From positions 3,593,400 through 3,657,399 of the forward strand of contig JAZBQD010000026.1 in the NCBI GenBank assembly GCA_036583965.1: 64,000 nucleotides of DNA, written 5' to 3'. The notes under the pieces are model-generated. The model was not told where the DNA came from, ran no database searches, and worked only from the letters and a program-made list of their open reading frames with translations. This DNA comes from Prunella strophiata. Its lineage: Eukaryota; Chordata; Aves; Passeriformes; Prunellidae. Below are positions 36,583 through 53,450 of this stretch, in pieces; position 1 is the stretch's first letter, and the number at the start of each line of letters is the position of its first letter. The position numbers and the translations under genes are program-made.

Positions 36583-39500
36583 GCAGGAACCAGCAGATGC
36601 CCCCTGTGCCTCTCAGCACTGTGCTGAGGAGCAAAGGGTGTCTGAGTGCTCTGCTTTAAGCAATGGTTGTGCCTTGATCCCAGCTCTGTTGGTTATGGAG
36701 TTGTGTAGGTGTGGAGAGAGCTCAGACCTGGGTCAGAGCCACGAGCACATGTACAGAGCATTTGCAGACTCCTGAGGGATTTCTCTTCCAAAAACCAAGC
36801 TGATCTTCCCAAGGAGTTTGTGCCCAGGAATTAGACATCCATCTCTGCCCAAGAGTGGGCCATAAATCCCAGACAAGCCACACTCAAGTGGTAACTGGGT
36901 CACTTCATGGTCCTGCAGCTCCTTCCTGCAGAGGACATTGGTTGCAGCCATGTGAGAACTCTGCATCTGCAGCATGTGGTGTGAGACAGGGAATCAATCT
37001 ATTCCCTGCCTCAGCTCTCGTGGCCCTGCTAAGAAAGGGAGCCAGGGCAGGCTGTCTTTCTGAGGCTTTGACAGGCATCATCTCACTTCATCTGGGCTGA
37101 AGAATTGAGCACATGTAATTGCAGACCGTGCTGATCTCTCTCATCACGTGTGAGAGGCTTCGTTGTTGGCTGTCTCTTGAGACAGCCCCTGGAATTCTTT
37201 TGAATTTCTCATTCTCCCTGAAATATCCAGGTTGAGGGGAGAAAGGAGAGAAGCACAGCTGGAAGTGACACCACATGGGTAACTGTGTTTACAGATTGGA
37301 TGATTTCTCTCTAGTCTGGCTGGAGGACACGCAATTGTAGACACTGATGTGCCATCACACCAGAGAGAAGGTAGTAATTAATCACCATGGCTCACAGAGC
37401 AGCAACTTGGGAACTGGCTGTACAGCAATTGCTGGCAGTGCCAGGGGATTGGAGCAGCAGCAGTGGGTGAAAAAAAGCCTGGGCACCCCAGGATTGGGGA
37501 AACAGGCTTGATGCTTTCCTGGCGAGCAGCAGATAGCCTTGTTCCCCATCTAAATGTGATGTCCTTTTGAGCATAACCCTGCAGAAGTCACTGGAAGCAT
37601 AACTGAGGGTGTCAGAGCTGTTACACAGACCCAGTTACTCTGGAATCAAGCAAAGAGCTGGGCACAACTGCATGAGACAAATCGTTTGTGACATGGCAGA
37701 GCTAGATAAGGATCCAACCCAAAGGTCTTGTTGGCAATCCCCTGCAGGCTCTTACTCACCCCTGCTTTTGCTGAGATAAGACATTTGTTTCAGACATTTA
37801 TATTGTTTCTTCCCTTACTATGTGGTTTATTCTGCAGAGTACAGATTTCCCAGTGCTCTGTCCTTGGCTGACCCCACTTTGCAGTAGATGAGCATCCTTT
37901 CATCTTTAACCACCCTGTCCCAGGTCACCACCTTCATCCATGGACCCTGCTCATCCTCATCTCTGTGCTCCCTAGAGAGAGGCAGGTGCCATCAGAGGTG
38001 TGAGGTCTGGGTGGGCAGAGCTGCCTGTGGCATTGCCTGTGGGGCCAGCAGGGTCTCAGCTGTGTCACTTCTGCCCAAGTGTTTTCCTGGAGATGTGGGT
38101 GTTTCAGGTACCTCAGGGAATTAAATGTTGCTGTTAGCTCTGTCTGGCCTCTGAAGGGCTGGGCCACCTGCCAGCCCCCTGGTGACACTGCTGGCCCTGC
38201 TGGCTGCCACTTGGCACTGACAGGACCTAGATATTTTGTGTATGTTCTTGCTGCTTCTTCTCAGAAGAACATGTACACACTGCTGTCCACTTTTGGGAAA
38301 GGTGCCCGGGCTGAGCTGCCAGGCAGGGGTGAATGTCTGTGATAGGAGACTTGGCTTTTGCTTCTGAGCAAGTAATTTCATATTCAAGACTGCTGGGGTG
38401 CTGTAAAAGGCAAGCAGTGTCTGAAAACATGTTTGTTTTTTACTTTGGGACTGGGAGTTTGAAGAGGCTGCTCATGACCTCTGTGTTGTCTGAGATCCCC
38501 CAGTCATACCCAGCTGAGGAGAGAGAAGAGTTTGTGCTGAGACCTGCCTGCACCTCTGCTCTCCAGCTCTGCTCTTCCTTTCCCAGAGGCTGCAGGGAAT
38601 TCCAGGAGATTCTCGTGGCTTTTTGCCCCCTCTGTTCCCCAGCCTTTCCCTCCTGACCCCAGCAGAACCTCTGCTCCCAGGATACCTGGTGTGGAAGCAC
38701 TCCAGGCACAGTAGGGATGTTTGTGGTCATGAAATTAGGAATAGCTCACACTGCTTTGTGGCCTTTTGTGTGGCAGGAGCTCTGTCACTGCCCTTGGAGT
38801 CAGCTTTATCCCCTGGCTGGGCTGGAACAAGCCCAGGAGGCATCAACAGCTCTGCAGTGATGTTCACTGAAATATTTCCTTCTCTGCTGCTATTTCTGAG
38901 CTCCCTCAGAAAAAAAAAAATGCAAGAAAAGCAACTCTGATGTATGTGGGGGAGTCTTACTGCCCCCACAGCAGGAGAGCAGCAGTGAAGGCCACGTCAG
39001 GGCTTCCTGCTGTGTGCTTGGTGATGCAGATGTCTCCATTTCTGTAGCTTTAGGCTGTGGAGAGACCACCCTCTCCTCTTGGGCACCTACCCCTCTGCTT
39101 GTGCCTCCCTGTCCTGTCCCAGCACTGGCCTGGCATTCCCAAGTGCCAGGTCACAGAGGAGGTGCCATGTGCCACACCAGCCAGAGATGTCCCTCCCTTC
39201 TTCAGGGCCTCTCATCCTGCAAGGAGACACATTCAGCTCCCACTGCCCAAAACAAGGCAGCACCACAGGGTAAAAACCACCTCAAAAACCACAGGTAGGG
39301 GCTGGGAAAGGCAAGCCCTGATGTGATGGGGGTCAAAGGGAGAGGAGGGCCCCGAGGGTGGAGTTTCTGGGGTTGTAGAGTGACACCTCTGAAGGTAAGG
39401 GCTGCCCAGGGCTGTGGCTCAGCTCAGCTGCAGTGGGCTCGTGGAGCTTGTAGCAAAGGTCATGGAAACCTCTTTTCTTCCAGAGGCTAAAAGTGGAAGG

Positions 39501-39843
39501 AAAATTAAATTCCCCCAGTGGGAGGCTGAGAAGGCGAAGAATGAAACACACAAAGAGTTTCTCTGTGCAGCTGCAAAAATTACCTTCTGCTGCTTATTAA
39601 TTACTATGGCAAGGAGCTGGGGGAAGCTATGAGGTGGAAGTTGGTAGTACCAGCTGACTTCTTGTATTTCCCTTCCCAGAGATGCTGAGTTAGCTGGAAA
39701 CACCACCCTGGTGGTTTTGGGTGTCACCCTGGTGTCACTTTGGGTTGTGTGATGTGGAAGAGAGAAAGGCTGCATCCCCTCTCTTCATGGTGCCACTGCT
39801 CTCAGCACAGGCTGGTGGGAATCTTTTCCCAGGGTTTTTGTGT

Positions 39844-42800
39844 GGCATCCCAGTGCAGGCACAGCATCCCGGGGCAGGCACAGCATCCCAGTGCAGGCAC
39901 AGCATCCCAGTGCAGGCACAGCATCCCGGGAGCAGGCACAGCATCCCGGGGCAGGCACAGCATCCCGGGAGCAGGCACAGCATCCCAGTGCAGGCACAGC
40001 ATCCCGGGAGCAGGCACAGCATCCCGGGAGCAGGCACAGCATCCCGGGGCAGGCACAGCATCCCAGTGCAGGCACAGCATCCCGGGGCAGGCACAGCATC
40101 CCAGTGCAGGCACAGCATCCCGGGAGCAGGCACAGCATCCCAGTGCAGGCACAGCATCCCAGTGCAGGCACAGCATCCCGGGGCAGGCACAGCATCCCAG
40201 TGCAGGCACAGCATCCCGGGAGCAGGCACAGCATCCCAGTGCAGGCACAGCATCCCGGGAGCAGGCACAGCATCCCGGGGCAGGCACAGCATCCCGGGGC
40301 AGGCACAGCATCCTGGGAGCAGGCACAGCATCCCGGGGCAGGCACAGCATCCCAGCTGCAGGCACAGCATCCCGGGGCAGGCACAGCATCCCGGGGCAGG
40401 CACAGCATCCCGGGAGCAGGCACAGCATCCCGGGGCAGGCACAGCATCCCGGGAGCAGGCACAGCATCCCGGGAGCAGGCACAGCATCCCGGGGCAGGCA
40501 CAGCATCCCGGGAGCAGGCACAGCATCCCGGGGCAGGCACAGCATCCGGGGCAGGCACAGCATCCCAGTGCAGGCACAGCATCCCGGGAGCAGGCACAGC
40601 ATCCCGGGGCAGGCACAGCATCCCGGGGCAGGCACAGCATCCCAGTGCAGGCACAGCATCCCGGGAGCAGGCACAGCATCCCGGGGCAGGCACAGCATCC
40701 CGGGGCAGGCACAGCATCCCGGGGCAGGCACAGCATCCCGGGAGCAGGCACAGCATCCCAGTGCAGGCACAGCATCCCGGGGCAGGCACAGCATCCCGGG
40801 AGCAGGCACAGCATCCCGGGAGCAGGCACAGCATCCCGGGGCAGGCACAGCATCCCAGTGCAGGCACAGCATCCCGGGAGCAGGCACAGCATCCCAGTGC
40901 AGGCACAGCATCCCGGGAGCAGGCACAGCATCCCGGGAGCAGGCACAGTATCCCAGGGCAAGCACAGCATCCTGGGAGCAGGCACAGCATCCCGGGGCAG
41001 GCACAGCATCCCAGTGCAGGCACAGCATCCCGGGAGCAGGCACAGCATCCCGGGGCAGGCACAGCATCCCGGGGCAGGCACAGCATCCGGGGCAGGCACA
41101 GCATCCCGGGGCAGGCACAGCATCCCGGGAGCAGGCACAGCATCCCGGGGCAGGCACAGCATCCCGGGAGCAGGCACAGCATCCCGGGGCAGGCACAGCA
41201 TCCCGGGGCAGGCACAGCATCCCAGTGCAGGCACAGCATCCCAGTGCAGGCACAGCATCCCGGGAGCAGGCACAGCATCCGGGGCAGGCACAGCATCCGG
41301 GGCAGGCACAGCATCCCGGGAGCAGGCACAGCATCCCGGGGCAGGCACAGCATCCCGGGAGCAGGCACAGCATCCCGGGAGCAGGCACAGCATCCCGGGA
41401 GCAGGCACAGCATCCCGGGGCAGGCACAGCATCCCGGGAGCAGGCACAGCATCCCAGTGCAGGCACAGCATCCCGGGAGCAGGCACAGCATCCCGGGAGC
41501 AGGCACAGCATCCCGGGAGCAGGCACAGCATCCCGGGGCAGGCACAGCATCCCGGGAGCAGGCACAGCATCCCGGGAGCAGGCACAGCATCCCGGGGCAG
41601 GCACAGCATCCCGGGAGCAGGCACAGCATCCCGGGAGCAGGCACAGCATCCCGGGGCAGGCACAGCATCCCGGGAGCAGGCACAGCATCCCAGTGCAGGC
41701 ACAGCATCCCAGTGCAGGCACAGCATCCCAGTGCAGGCACAGCATCCCAGTGCAGGCACAGCATCCCAGTGCAGGCACAGCATCCCAGTGCAGGCACAGC
41801 ATCCCAGTGCAGGCACAGCATCCCGGGAGCAGGCACAGCATCCCAGTGCAGGCACAGCATCCCGGGAGCAGGCACAGCATCCCAGTGCAGGCACAGCATC
41901 CCAGTGCAGGCACAGCATCCCAGTGCAGGCACAGCATCCCAGTGCAGGCACAGCATCCCAGTGCAGGCACAGCATCCCGGGGCAGCACAGCATCCCGGGG
42001 CAGGCACAGCATCCCGGGGCAGGCACAGCATCCCGGGAGCAGGCACAGCATCCCGGGGCAGGCACAGCATCCCAGTGCAGGCACAGCATCCCGGGGCAGG
42101 CACAGCATCCCAGTGCAGGCACAGCATCCCAGTGCAGGCACAGCATCCCAGTGCAGGCACAGCATCCCGGGGCAGCACAGCATCCCGGGGCAGGCACAGC
42201 ATCCCGGGGCAGCACAGCATCCCGGGAGCAGGCACAGCATCCCAGTGCAGGCACAGCATCCCGGGGCAGCACAGCATCCCGGGAGCAGGCACAGCATCCC
42301 GGGGCAGGCACAGCATCCCAGTGCAGGCACAGCATCCCGGGAGCAGGCACAGCATCCCGGGGCAGCACAGCATCCCGGGAGCAGGCACAGCATCCTGAGG
42401 TGGGCACAGCTACCCAGGCACAGGCACAGCATCCCGGGGCAGGCACAGCATCCGGGGAGCAGGCACAGCATCCCGGGGCAGGCACAGCATCCCGGGAGCA
42501 GGCACAGCATCCCGGGGCAGGCCACAGCATCCCGGGGCAGACACAGCATCCCGGGGCAGGCACAGCAACCCGGGGCAGGCACAGCATCCCGGGGCAGGCA
42601 CAGCATCCCGGGGCAGGCACAGCATCCCGGGGCAGGCACAGCATCCCGGGGCAGGCACAGCATCCCAGTGCAGGCACAGCATCCCGGGGCAGACACAGCA
42701 TCCCGGGGCAGGCACAGCAACCCGGGGCAGGCACAGCATCCCGGGGCAGGCACAGCATCCGGGGCAGGCACAGCATCCCGGGGCAGGCACAGCATCCGGG

Positions 42801-43389
42801 GCAGGCACAGCATCCCGGGGCAGGCACAGCATCCCGGGAGCAGGCACAGCATCCCGGGGCAGGCACAGCATCCAGGGGCAGGCACAGCATCCGGGGCAGG
42901 CACAGCAACCCGGGGCAGGCACAGCATCCCGGGGCAGGCACAGCATCCCGGGGCAGGCACAGCATCCCAGTGCAGGCACAGCATCCAGGGGCAGGCACAG
43001 CAACCCGGGGCAGGCACAGCATCCCGGGAGCAGGCACAGCATCCCGGGGCAGGCACAGCATCCCGGGAGCAGGCACAGCATCCAGGGGCAGGCACAGCAT
43101 CCCGGGGCAGGCACAGCATCCCGGGGCAGCACAGCATCCCGGGGCAGCACAGCATCCCGGGGCAGGCACAGCATCCCAGTGCAGGCACAGCATCCGGGGC
43201 AGGCACAGCATCCCGGGGCAGGCACAGCATCCCGGGGCAGGCACAGCATCCCGGGGCAGGCACAGCATCCCGGGGCAGGCACAGCATCCCGGGGCAGGCA
43301 CAGCATCCTGGTGCAGGCACAGCATCCCGGGGACAGGCACAGCATCCCAGCTGCAGGCACAACACCCCAGTGCAGGCACAGCCTCCGGG
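39844..43389 (+). repeat. 3.5 kb GC-rich minisatellite, 17-20 bp units
   Basis: Roughly 185 tandem units (length divided by period) share the core GCAGGCACAGCATCC. Main variants: a 19-mer with a CGGG linker (cggggcaggcacagcatcc), a 20-mer with CGGGA (cgggagcaggcacagcatcc), a 19-mer with CAGT (cagtgcaggcacagcatcc), and rarer 17- to 18-mers that drop bases (gggcagcacagcat, atccggggc). The variants are interspersed on the left, the CAGT type forms homogeneous runs around 41690-41970, and the CGGGG type dominates after 42530. No unit holds a stop triplet on either strand, so all six frames are open for hundreds of codons; this is a consequence of composition, not a gene. It lies in intron 3. Confidence 0.98.
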
Positions 43390-43640
43390 AGCCCCCGCCT
43401 GCCGAACCTCACTCAGCGCAGCCCCAAAGCTCCGCAGCTGACACCCAGCCGGCCGAGCCGCGGTATCAGGGGTGGTTCTTGAATAAACAGCACTGGGTGA
43501 GGGCAGGGGGAGGTTTAACACGAGGCTGCTCAGCCCCCCGTGCCCCCCTGCCAGGATCACTCGCAGCTCTGCAGCCGGGGAGGGGAGAGGCAGCGAGGCG
43601 GTGTCATTTGTGTTCCAGCCCTGCCGCTGCTCCCGGAGCT
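43384..43640 (+). other. CpG-rich unique segment bordering the minisatellite
   Basis: Directly right of the array the sequence becomes unique but stays CpG-rich (gccggccgagccgcgg near 43450, then ccgctgctcccggag). It could be the ancestral GC-rich seed from which the array grew, or a small orphan CpG island. No splice-supported exon was recognised. Confidence 0.4.
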
Positions 43641-46600
43641 TCCAAGAGCAAGTAAAAATAGCACTCCGTCATTTTGTAAATAATAGCTGTCTCCTGCCGG
43701 GCCCGGGGAGTCACGAGCACTTAAAGGGGGGAATTGCAGGAGAAAGGGGGTGTCTGCCTTGGGCCAGGGGCAGGGGGATGGGGAGGGCTCCAGTAGGGGC
43801 ACGGGGGAAATGGGAAGGCTGAAGCACCTCAGTGACAGCTGCTGCTGGTTTACACCTTGTGCACACCCAGGGAAGTGACAGAGCTGCTGGTGTGAGGCTC
43901 AGGGCTGGGAGGGGAGTTGTGGTGTGCCAAGCAGCCAGGTCTGGGGTGGCAGATTCCTGGAGGAGAGGGGTAGCTCTCAAAAAGCAGGCAGGTGTAGTAA
44001 GTGCCATGGTAACGCTGTGGGAAGGGTGGTTTGGTTTGCCATTTGCATTGCAGATGTGCCCAGCTGTGGGGGATTTCTACAGCTGGGAGCAAGGCAGGCA
44101 GAGAGCAGGCTCTGTACCTCAGGGGGAAGGGGCAGCCCTGGCTGACCTGCAGCACCTTGTTCTGCTCTCACACGTGCTCCAAATTGTTCCTAGGAACATG
44201 ATTGTGCTGAAGCTTGGGAACAAGCTGAGCCTATAGATGGGCAAAGCCCCCATACAAGGGAGTCATCCTCAAACAAATGACTTGGGAACATGGCATGCCA
44301 CTTGGATCTCTATATTCTCTTCAAATACTGAACCTGAAATCTTGCTCTTCCAGTTTCCTGTTCACTCCAGGGTCTTTTTTTTTTTGCTTTCCTGGTGCAG
44401 CAGCTCAGCAGGGTGGCTGGAGGGGGCTTGGGCAGCCCACCAAGGGCTCTGTTGGGCAGTGTTGTGCCAGTCCTTAGGGCAGCCAGACCTGGGCTCTGCT
44501 CCTTGCTCTACTTCAGCTTCCTACCTGAACCCAGCCCCTTGCATTTTTGTTTGCCTGGTTATAAACAGGACTGGCAGCATCCACCTGCCACCCCAGCAGC
44601 CGTGAAGGCTCGACTCATGCCTGTAAAAAAATTGAATTACAGGGAAGGATGCTGCTAGGAAATGAGAAATGCCATTTTGTGTTCTGCAGCAGTTCTAGGG
44701 AAAGTGCCTACCCCCCTATATTGTCCTTAATTGTTAAATCTTTGGTGAAAACTGTGCAAGAAAGCCAAGCTACAGTGTGAGCACATCTATGGCTTGAGCA
44801 GAAAATAAGAATTTCCCCTCCATGTCTCTAAGCAGAGGCAGGAGATACCTTTCTCTCAGCTGAAAAAGCAGATGCAGTTTCATCTCCTTCAGGCTCTGGG
44901 TGGATCAGTGTGAGGGTGAGGAGAGGGGAGGCTGCTGGGGCAGCTCCTGATTTCTCTGCAGGTGGAGGTCTCACAGTCACAGAGCTGGGAGCAGTGCAGG
45001 TGCTCTTGGGCTGTGGGATCACAAGGGAAGTGAATCTCTGAGGCTGGAGCTTGCTCTGTTCTGCTGGTTTTACTTATCTCTGGATTTCCCAGCTCTGCTG
45101 AAATCCCTGCCTGCGTAGCAATGATTTAATTTCAGAAATCCCTCCGGATCCCAGCCAAATCCTGCCCTTAGGAGCACATATTAACAGGGAGGGTTCAGTC
45201 TGCCTTTTGCCATGAGAGGTGCAGGAAGCTCATTTTTCTCAGTGCTGAGGGACATCACTGAGCCAGTGGTGAAGCTCCAGCTCGTCCCTTCTCTGGGTGC
45301 TACATGGCCTTGCCAGGGGGTAAATCTGAAGTCTGGAAGGGGGAGATTCTCTTCAGACATGGGTTGTAATTAGTTATTAATATTAATAAGTTATTAATAG
45401 ATTATTGAAGTTTCCTAATGCCATTATCTTTGATTGGATTTACCAGTAGATTGAAGGGTCAGGAAGGGGTCTGTGGAGCTCTGTGTCAGCCAGGTTACAG
45501 CATGATGAGGACATAAAAACTCATTTAAGGATTGCAGGATCATATAAAAGGTGTCCAAAACTAATCCTGCCTTTTTGTCTTCTCCTGCCTTCCTGAATCC
45601 CCTCCCCTGTGCTTGGACCCAGCAGAGCAGGTTGGAAAGCACAGACCCCTCCCTGACCCCCTGTCCCTCTGAGCAGGGCACAGCTCATCCTGCACCTCCC
45701 AGGGACTGCCTTCCCTGGCCATGGCTGGCCACAGCTCCTGATCTGCCAAATGCCAGGGAGGGCAGGGAGAGTTTTGTGTTTCCTCCAAGACATAATGAGC
45801 TTTCTCTCACTGCATGGGGTAGCAGAAAGAGCCTCATACCATGAAATGTTCTGTGCTGTGTGTCTCATCTGGGGACTCGTTTGGAGGGAGACTGAGAACA
45901 CCCAGAGTGTTTCAGCCTCACAGAAGGGGCTCATTCTGTTTAGATTTCTGGGTGTTTCACAAAGTGCACCACATACATATTTCTCTTTAACCTTCTTTTT
46001 ATTGCATCAAGACGAGATCAAGGGTTACTCATATAGCACAATAATATCAGCCACAGGCTGCATCAAAAGCTTCTCAGCCATAATAACTGAAGACATGTAT
46101 ACGTATATTTTAGCCATTAAGGAGAAAACCCTGCCAGAATGCATTATCTTATTTTGGGATGTAAAACTTTGAAGCACAAACCTAAGCTTCATAGTACTGC
46201 AAAATAACTCTCAGGGGACAGAAGGATTTCCATAACTAAATTAAACAATGGGTCATCCAGGCTACTTGCAAGGCTGCTGTGATGGCCAGAATTGGGTCCT
46301 GTGCATAAAACATGAACTCTGCTTTGCAGCTTTAAATTGGTTCTTTCATTAGGAGAGCAGCTCTGAGCCAGCCAATGCCACACAACAGCATGATCTATCC
46401 CTAAAGTGGGGAGGATTTATGGGAACTGAGTGCTGAACTCAAGGCAGCTCATCCATCATGTTTTGAGCACAACCCAGTGGGCAGAGCATAGGACTGTAAA
46501 TCTGGGAAATCACTGTGCCTTGATTTCCCTGCAAGGAGGGGTGGAAGCAGAGGTGTCAATTAGGAAACAAGCCAAAATCCAAGGAAGCCAGGAAGGAGAG

Positions 46601-47243
46601 CTCTGTGTGCACGTGCTGCTGGCTGTGTTCAGCACTCCAGGTTATCTGAAGGCATGTGGTTAAAATTGCCCCTGGTTTTAGCAGCTGGGCAGGCAGTGGG
46701 GCCCTGTGGCTTTGCAGGGGCAGTGAAGCTGCTGCTCAGCATCCGTGAGGGAATCTCAGCCCGGGATGCAGGGGCAGCACGTGATGAGTGAGCAGCAGCT
46801 TTGTGAGAGTGAGGCACTTAGGAGAACAGCAAGCACCATGGCAGTAAAAGGCAATCAGAATATTGATTCTTTTTACATACAGATAAGCCTGGAGCTGTAA
46901 CAAACCCAGGGTTCCCTAAAACTGCTGGAACATTGCTAGGCTGTTTATCTGGCTGGGAGACACAAAGGGATTTCAGATTAAAAAGGAGTTTCAAAGCACC
47001 AGGGCTTACCTCTGGATTGAAAACGTGGATCTGTAGCAGGGTGTGGATCATGCAGCCACACAGATTCTGTAAATATGCATTGTCTGGCCGTGTGGGACAG
47101 ATTTGTCCTCAGTGTAAGCGTGGGAAGCAGCAGAGCTGCACTGGAGATGAATGTGCCCAATTACCAGTGATAAAATCAGCCGTTGTTTGGGGCACAGAGC
47201 ACGGTGCTGAGGGCTCAGCAGAGCAGGAATAAACACCATATAA

Positions 47244-50864
<3,621 letters not shown>

Positions 50865-52948
50865 TGAGTCTGGCTCTCCTTCCAGGGAATCCCAGCTCCT
50901 TCTGCACATACAGGGACCTCAGGCTGCCTCACAGCAGGGTTTATGCAGGCTTGCACTAACTCTTGTTAGTAGGCTTGAGTCCTACCCTGCTGCTTTCCAT
51001 GCTCTCCTTGTTTCCTACCTGTGGACTGTCACTGATCCTCAGCTTGGCACATTTTTACAGGTAGATTTTCCCTCATCATTCACATTGATTTTTTTGCTTT
51101 TATGTGCTGAGGTAGATGTGCTGGGATCTATAGTTTGTGAGGTTGATGTGCTACCTGGTTTAATTTTCTTCCTGACCTGTGATGGGATGTGAATCAGGTA
51201 TCCAATGTTGGTATGGGAACATAAGGCTGGGAGAATTTGTTATTCTCCAGCAGCTTGAGAAGAGATCTAAATTTGTTCAGCATGTTAGAGCAGAACCATT
51301 TCACACATCTAATGAGACCAAGCTTTCTTGTGACAACAATGGGGTTGTTTTTTCCCACTTCGTGGAATAAAAAAAAAAATCCAAATCCATGTGATCGATG
51401 CACATCATTAGGGAAAAAACCCAACAAACAGCTAATTAAAAACTGTGATTTGGAGAAGCCAGGGTTGCAGGAGTCATAGGTTGTAAATGAAACAACAAGC
51501 TGCTGATAAATGCACAAGAAAGGTATTGAGTTGTTTTTGGCAAGGTGTAAATCTTTGTTTTAAAAAATTATTTTCTCTGTCTCCATCTCCAAGCCAATCC
51601 TAACTAATAATGGGCTTCATTGTGGATTCTGTGTGCTGAGATGCTGCACTTTCACCTCTGTTTTTGAGGACCAGGCAGAATTTCATCTCTTCATAGTTAA
51701 ACTGGCTGTGAATCTACACGGTGTCAGCAAGTTTTACAGCCTACATTGATAAACAATGCCTTGCTTTTGTGCAGTAGTTCTCAAATATGAGCTAATCCTG
51801 CCAGTGCCCTGGGGGTTTGGGTCTCCACACACCAGTGATCTCACATTAAGGCAGATGGGCTAAATTAAGGGAAAAGCCCAGCTTGACTTAAGGGCTCTGT
51901 TCTGCTCCCAGCTCCCTGACCTGCAAGTAGACAACTCACACTCCCTGCACTTTGTATCATTATCTGACTGTAAAGTATTACAGGAGCTCCTGGCATAAGG
52001 CAGGAAAAAAAAAAAACCCCCAAAAAAAAAACCTACTCAATTTCAGAGCTTTTAAATCATTTCACTACTTCTTTATTCAGCAAGCAGCCATTAGCTTCAG
52101 CAAGTTTTGTGTGACTAAAAAAGTATTGGATTTATTTTTCCATTCAGGGCTGGGCAGGTGCCAGGATGGCAGCAGCATCATGAGACTCTTGGGAATGAGC
52201 TTCTGGAAGAAAAGAGAGTCTTGGGATTTTTAAAATAAACTCAAACCATCCTTCAGTTCAGCTGTCTGCTGAAGAATTGGGGAATGAAGGACCTCCTCTT
52301 ACAGGTGCTCCTGTCCCCCTTAAATACATCCCTAAGGCTTTGTCAGAGGTGAGGAGCCCACTCAGAGACTGAGGGTTGGAGATGAGACCTTTTGTCATGT
52401 TTTGAATTGCCCAGAGCCAGGAGCTCTTGTGCACAGAGATCTTTTCCTTTCCCCACTGTGTGAAGCCCAGGTGAGGCTCTGGGCAGCACGTCCTTGGTGA
52501 TGTGGTTAGAGCTGACCAGCTGACCACAGCGTGCTGGGACAAAGCAGGACTCCTCTGGGATTGCAGTTAAACACATCCAGGATGGGATGTCTGTCCTGGA
52601 GCATCTGATGATTCCCTTTTTTTCCTCTTGGTGCTGCTCAGGGCCACCTGGGTCTCTTTGGAGTGGGGTGTCAGAAAGGAAGATGCAAGGGCACAGACTG
52701 CAGGGCCAGGACCAAGCCTCAGGCTCAGCCACTAAAATCTACCTGGCTTTGCCACTCCAAGGCACTCCCACCTCAATTCCCCTGTCAAATGATGATGGTG
52801 GTATCACCCTCCCTTGTTAACTGCTTTGAAACCTCTCCCAGGGAAGAGCTGGAGGGAGTCTCTTGTTTTCTGTCCAAGTGATGCCTTTGCTGTCCTCCCC
52901 CATGCCCAGGGACGTCCATGTGTGTCCTTAAAGGAAGGAGCAGGACTG

Positions 52949-53450
52949 TGGTAGTAGGTTCTTAGCTGGGTAATAATTAGTATCGACTTCATGATTTAGA
53001 AGGTATGAAAAGACACTTTATTATTAGAAATTTCTATTTCTTATAGAAACAATGGTGGATTTAACACCTGATTGGTCTCAAAGTGAAAACCTCTCACACG
53101 ATTGGTGAATTATCAATAGTACACTCTGGAGAACTATATTTATAAACAATGGTTACAGAAAGAGAGAGAATAATTGTTTGAATTCTTCCCTCTAAGTTTC
53201 CCACAGCTTCTCACAGTTTCCCAGGATTTTTCTGGGAAAGTCTGTGCCTGCTCTCTGTGGCCAGAGAGCTGCTGCCACGCAGGCCCTTGAAGCCAAACTC
53301 ACACAGCTGCCATCCAGCAGAGTGCAAATACCAAAGGGCTGCCCTCCTCACTGGGAGGAGAGTTTGGGCTTCCACCAGTGCCTGGCAGCACTGCCCAAGT
53401 GATCCTGGGCAGGATCAGTCTAGATTGATACCTGGCCATGCAGTTTGACT
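52949..53450 (-). mobile_element. Probable solo LTR, minus orientation
   Basis: Read on the minus strand, a TATAAATA-type box (about 53143) is followed by CCAAT motifs and then an AATAAAGTG polyadenylation-type signal near 53020 and a segment containing GTCGATACTAATTATTACC, a pattern I associate with passerine ERV LTR 3' ends. The plus-strand left edge begins tgtgg at 52949, compatible with a minus LTR ending in CA. The other end and a target duplication were not found, so boundaries are approximate. Confidence 0.4.

Noticed and set aside
39844..43389. CRISPR-like array
   Set aside because: Units are contiguous with no unique spacers, in a vertebrate intron. It is a minisatellite.
39721..43560. 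Giant open frames (850-1250 codons) on both strands, reading as Gln/His/Pro/Gly-rich or Cys/Leu/Pro-rich repeat proteins
   Set aside because: They are the six translations of a 17-20 bp tandem repeat with no stop triplets. They overlap completely, lack splice or start context, and lie in an intron.
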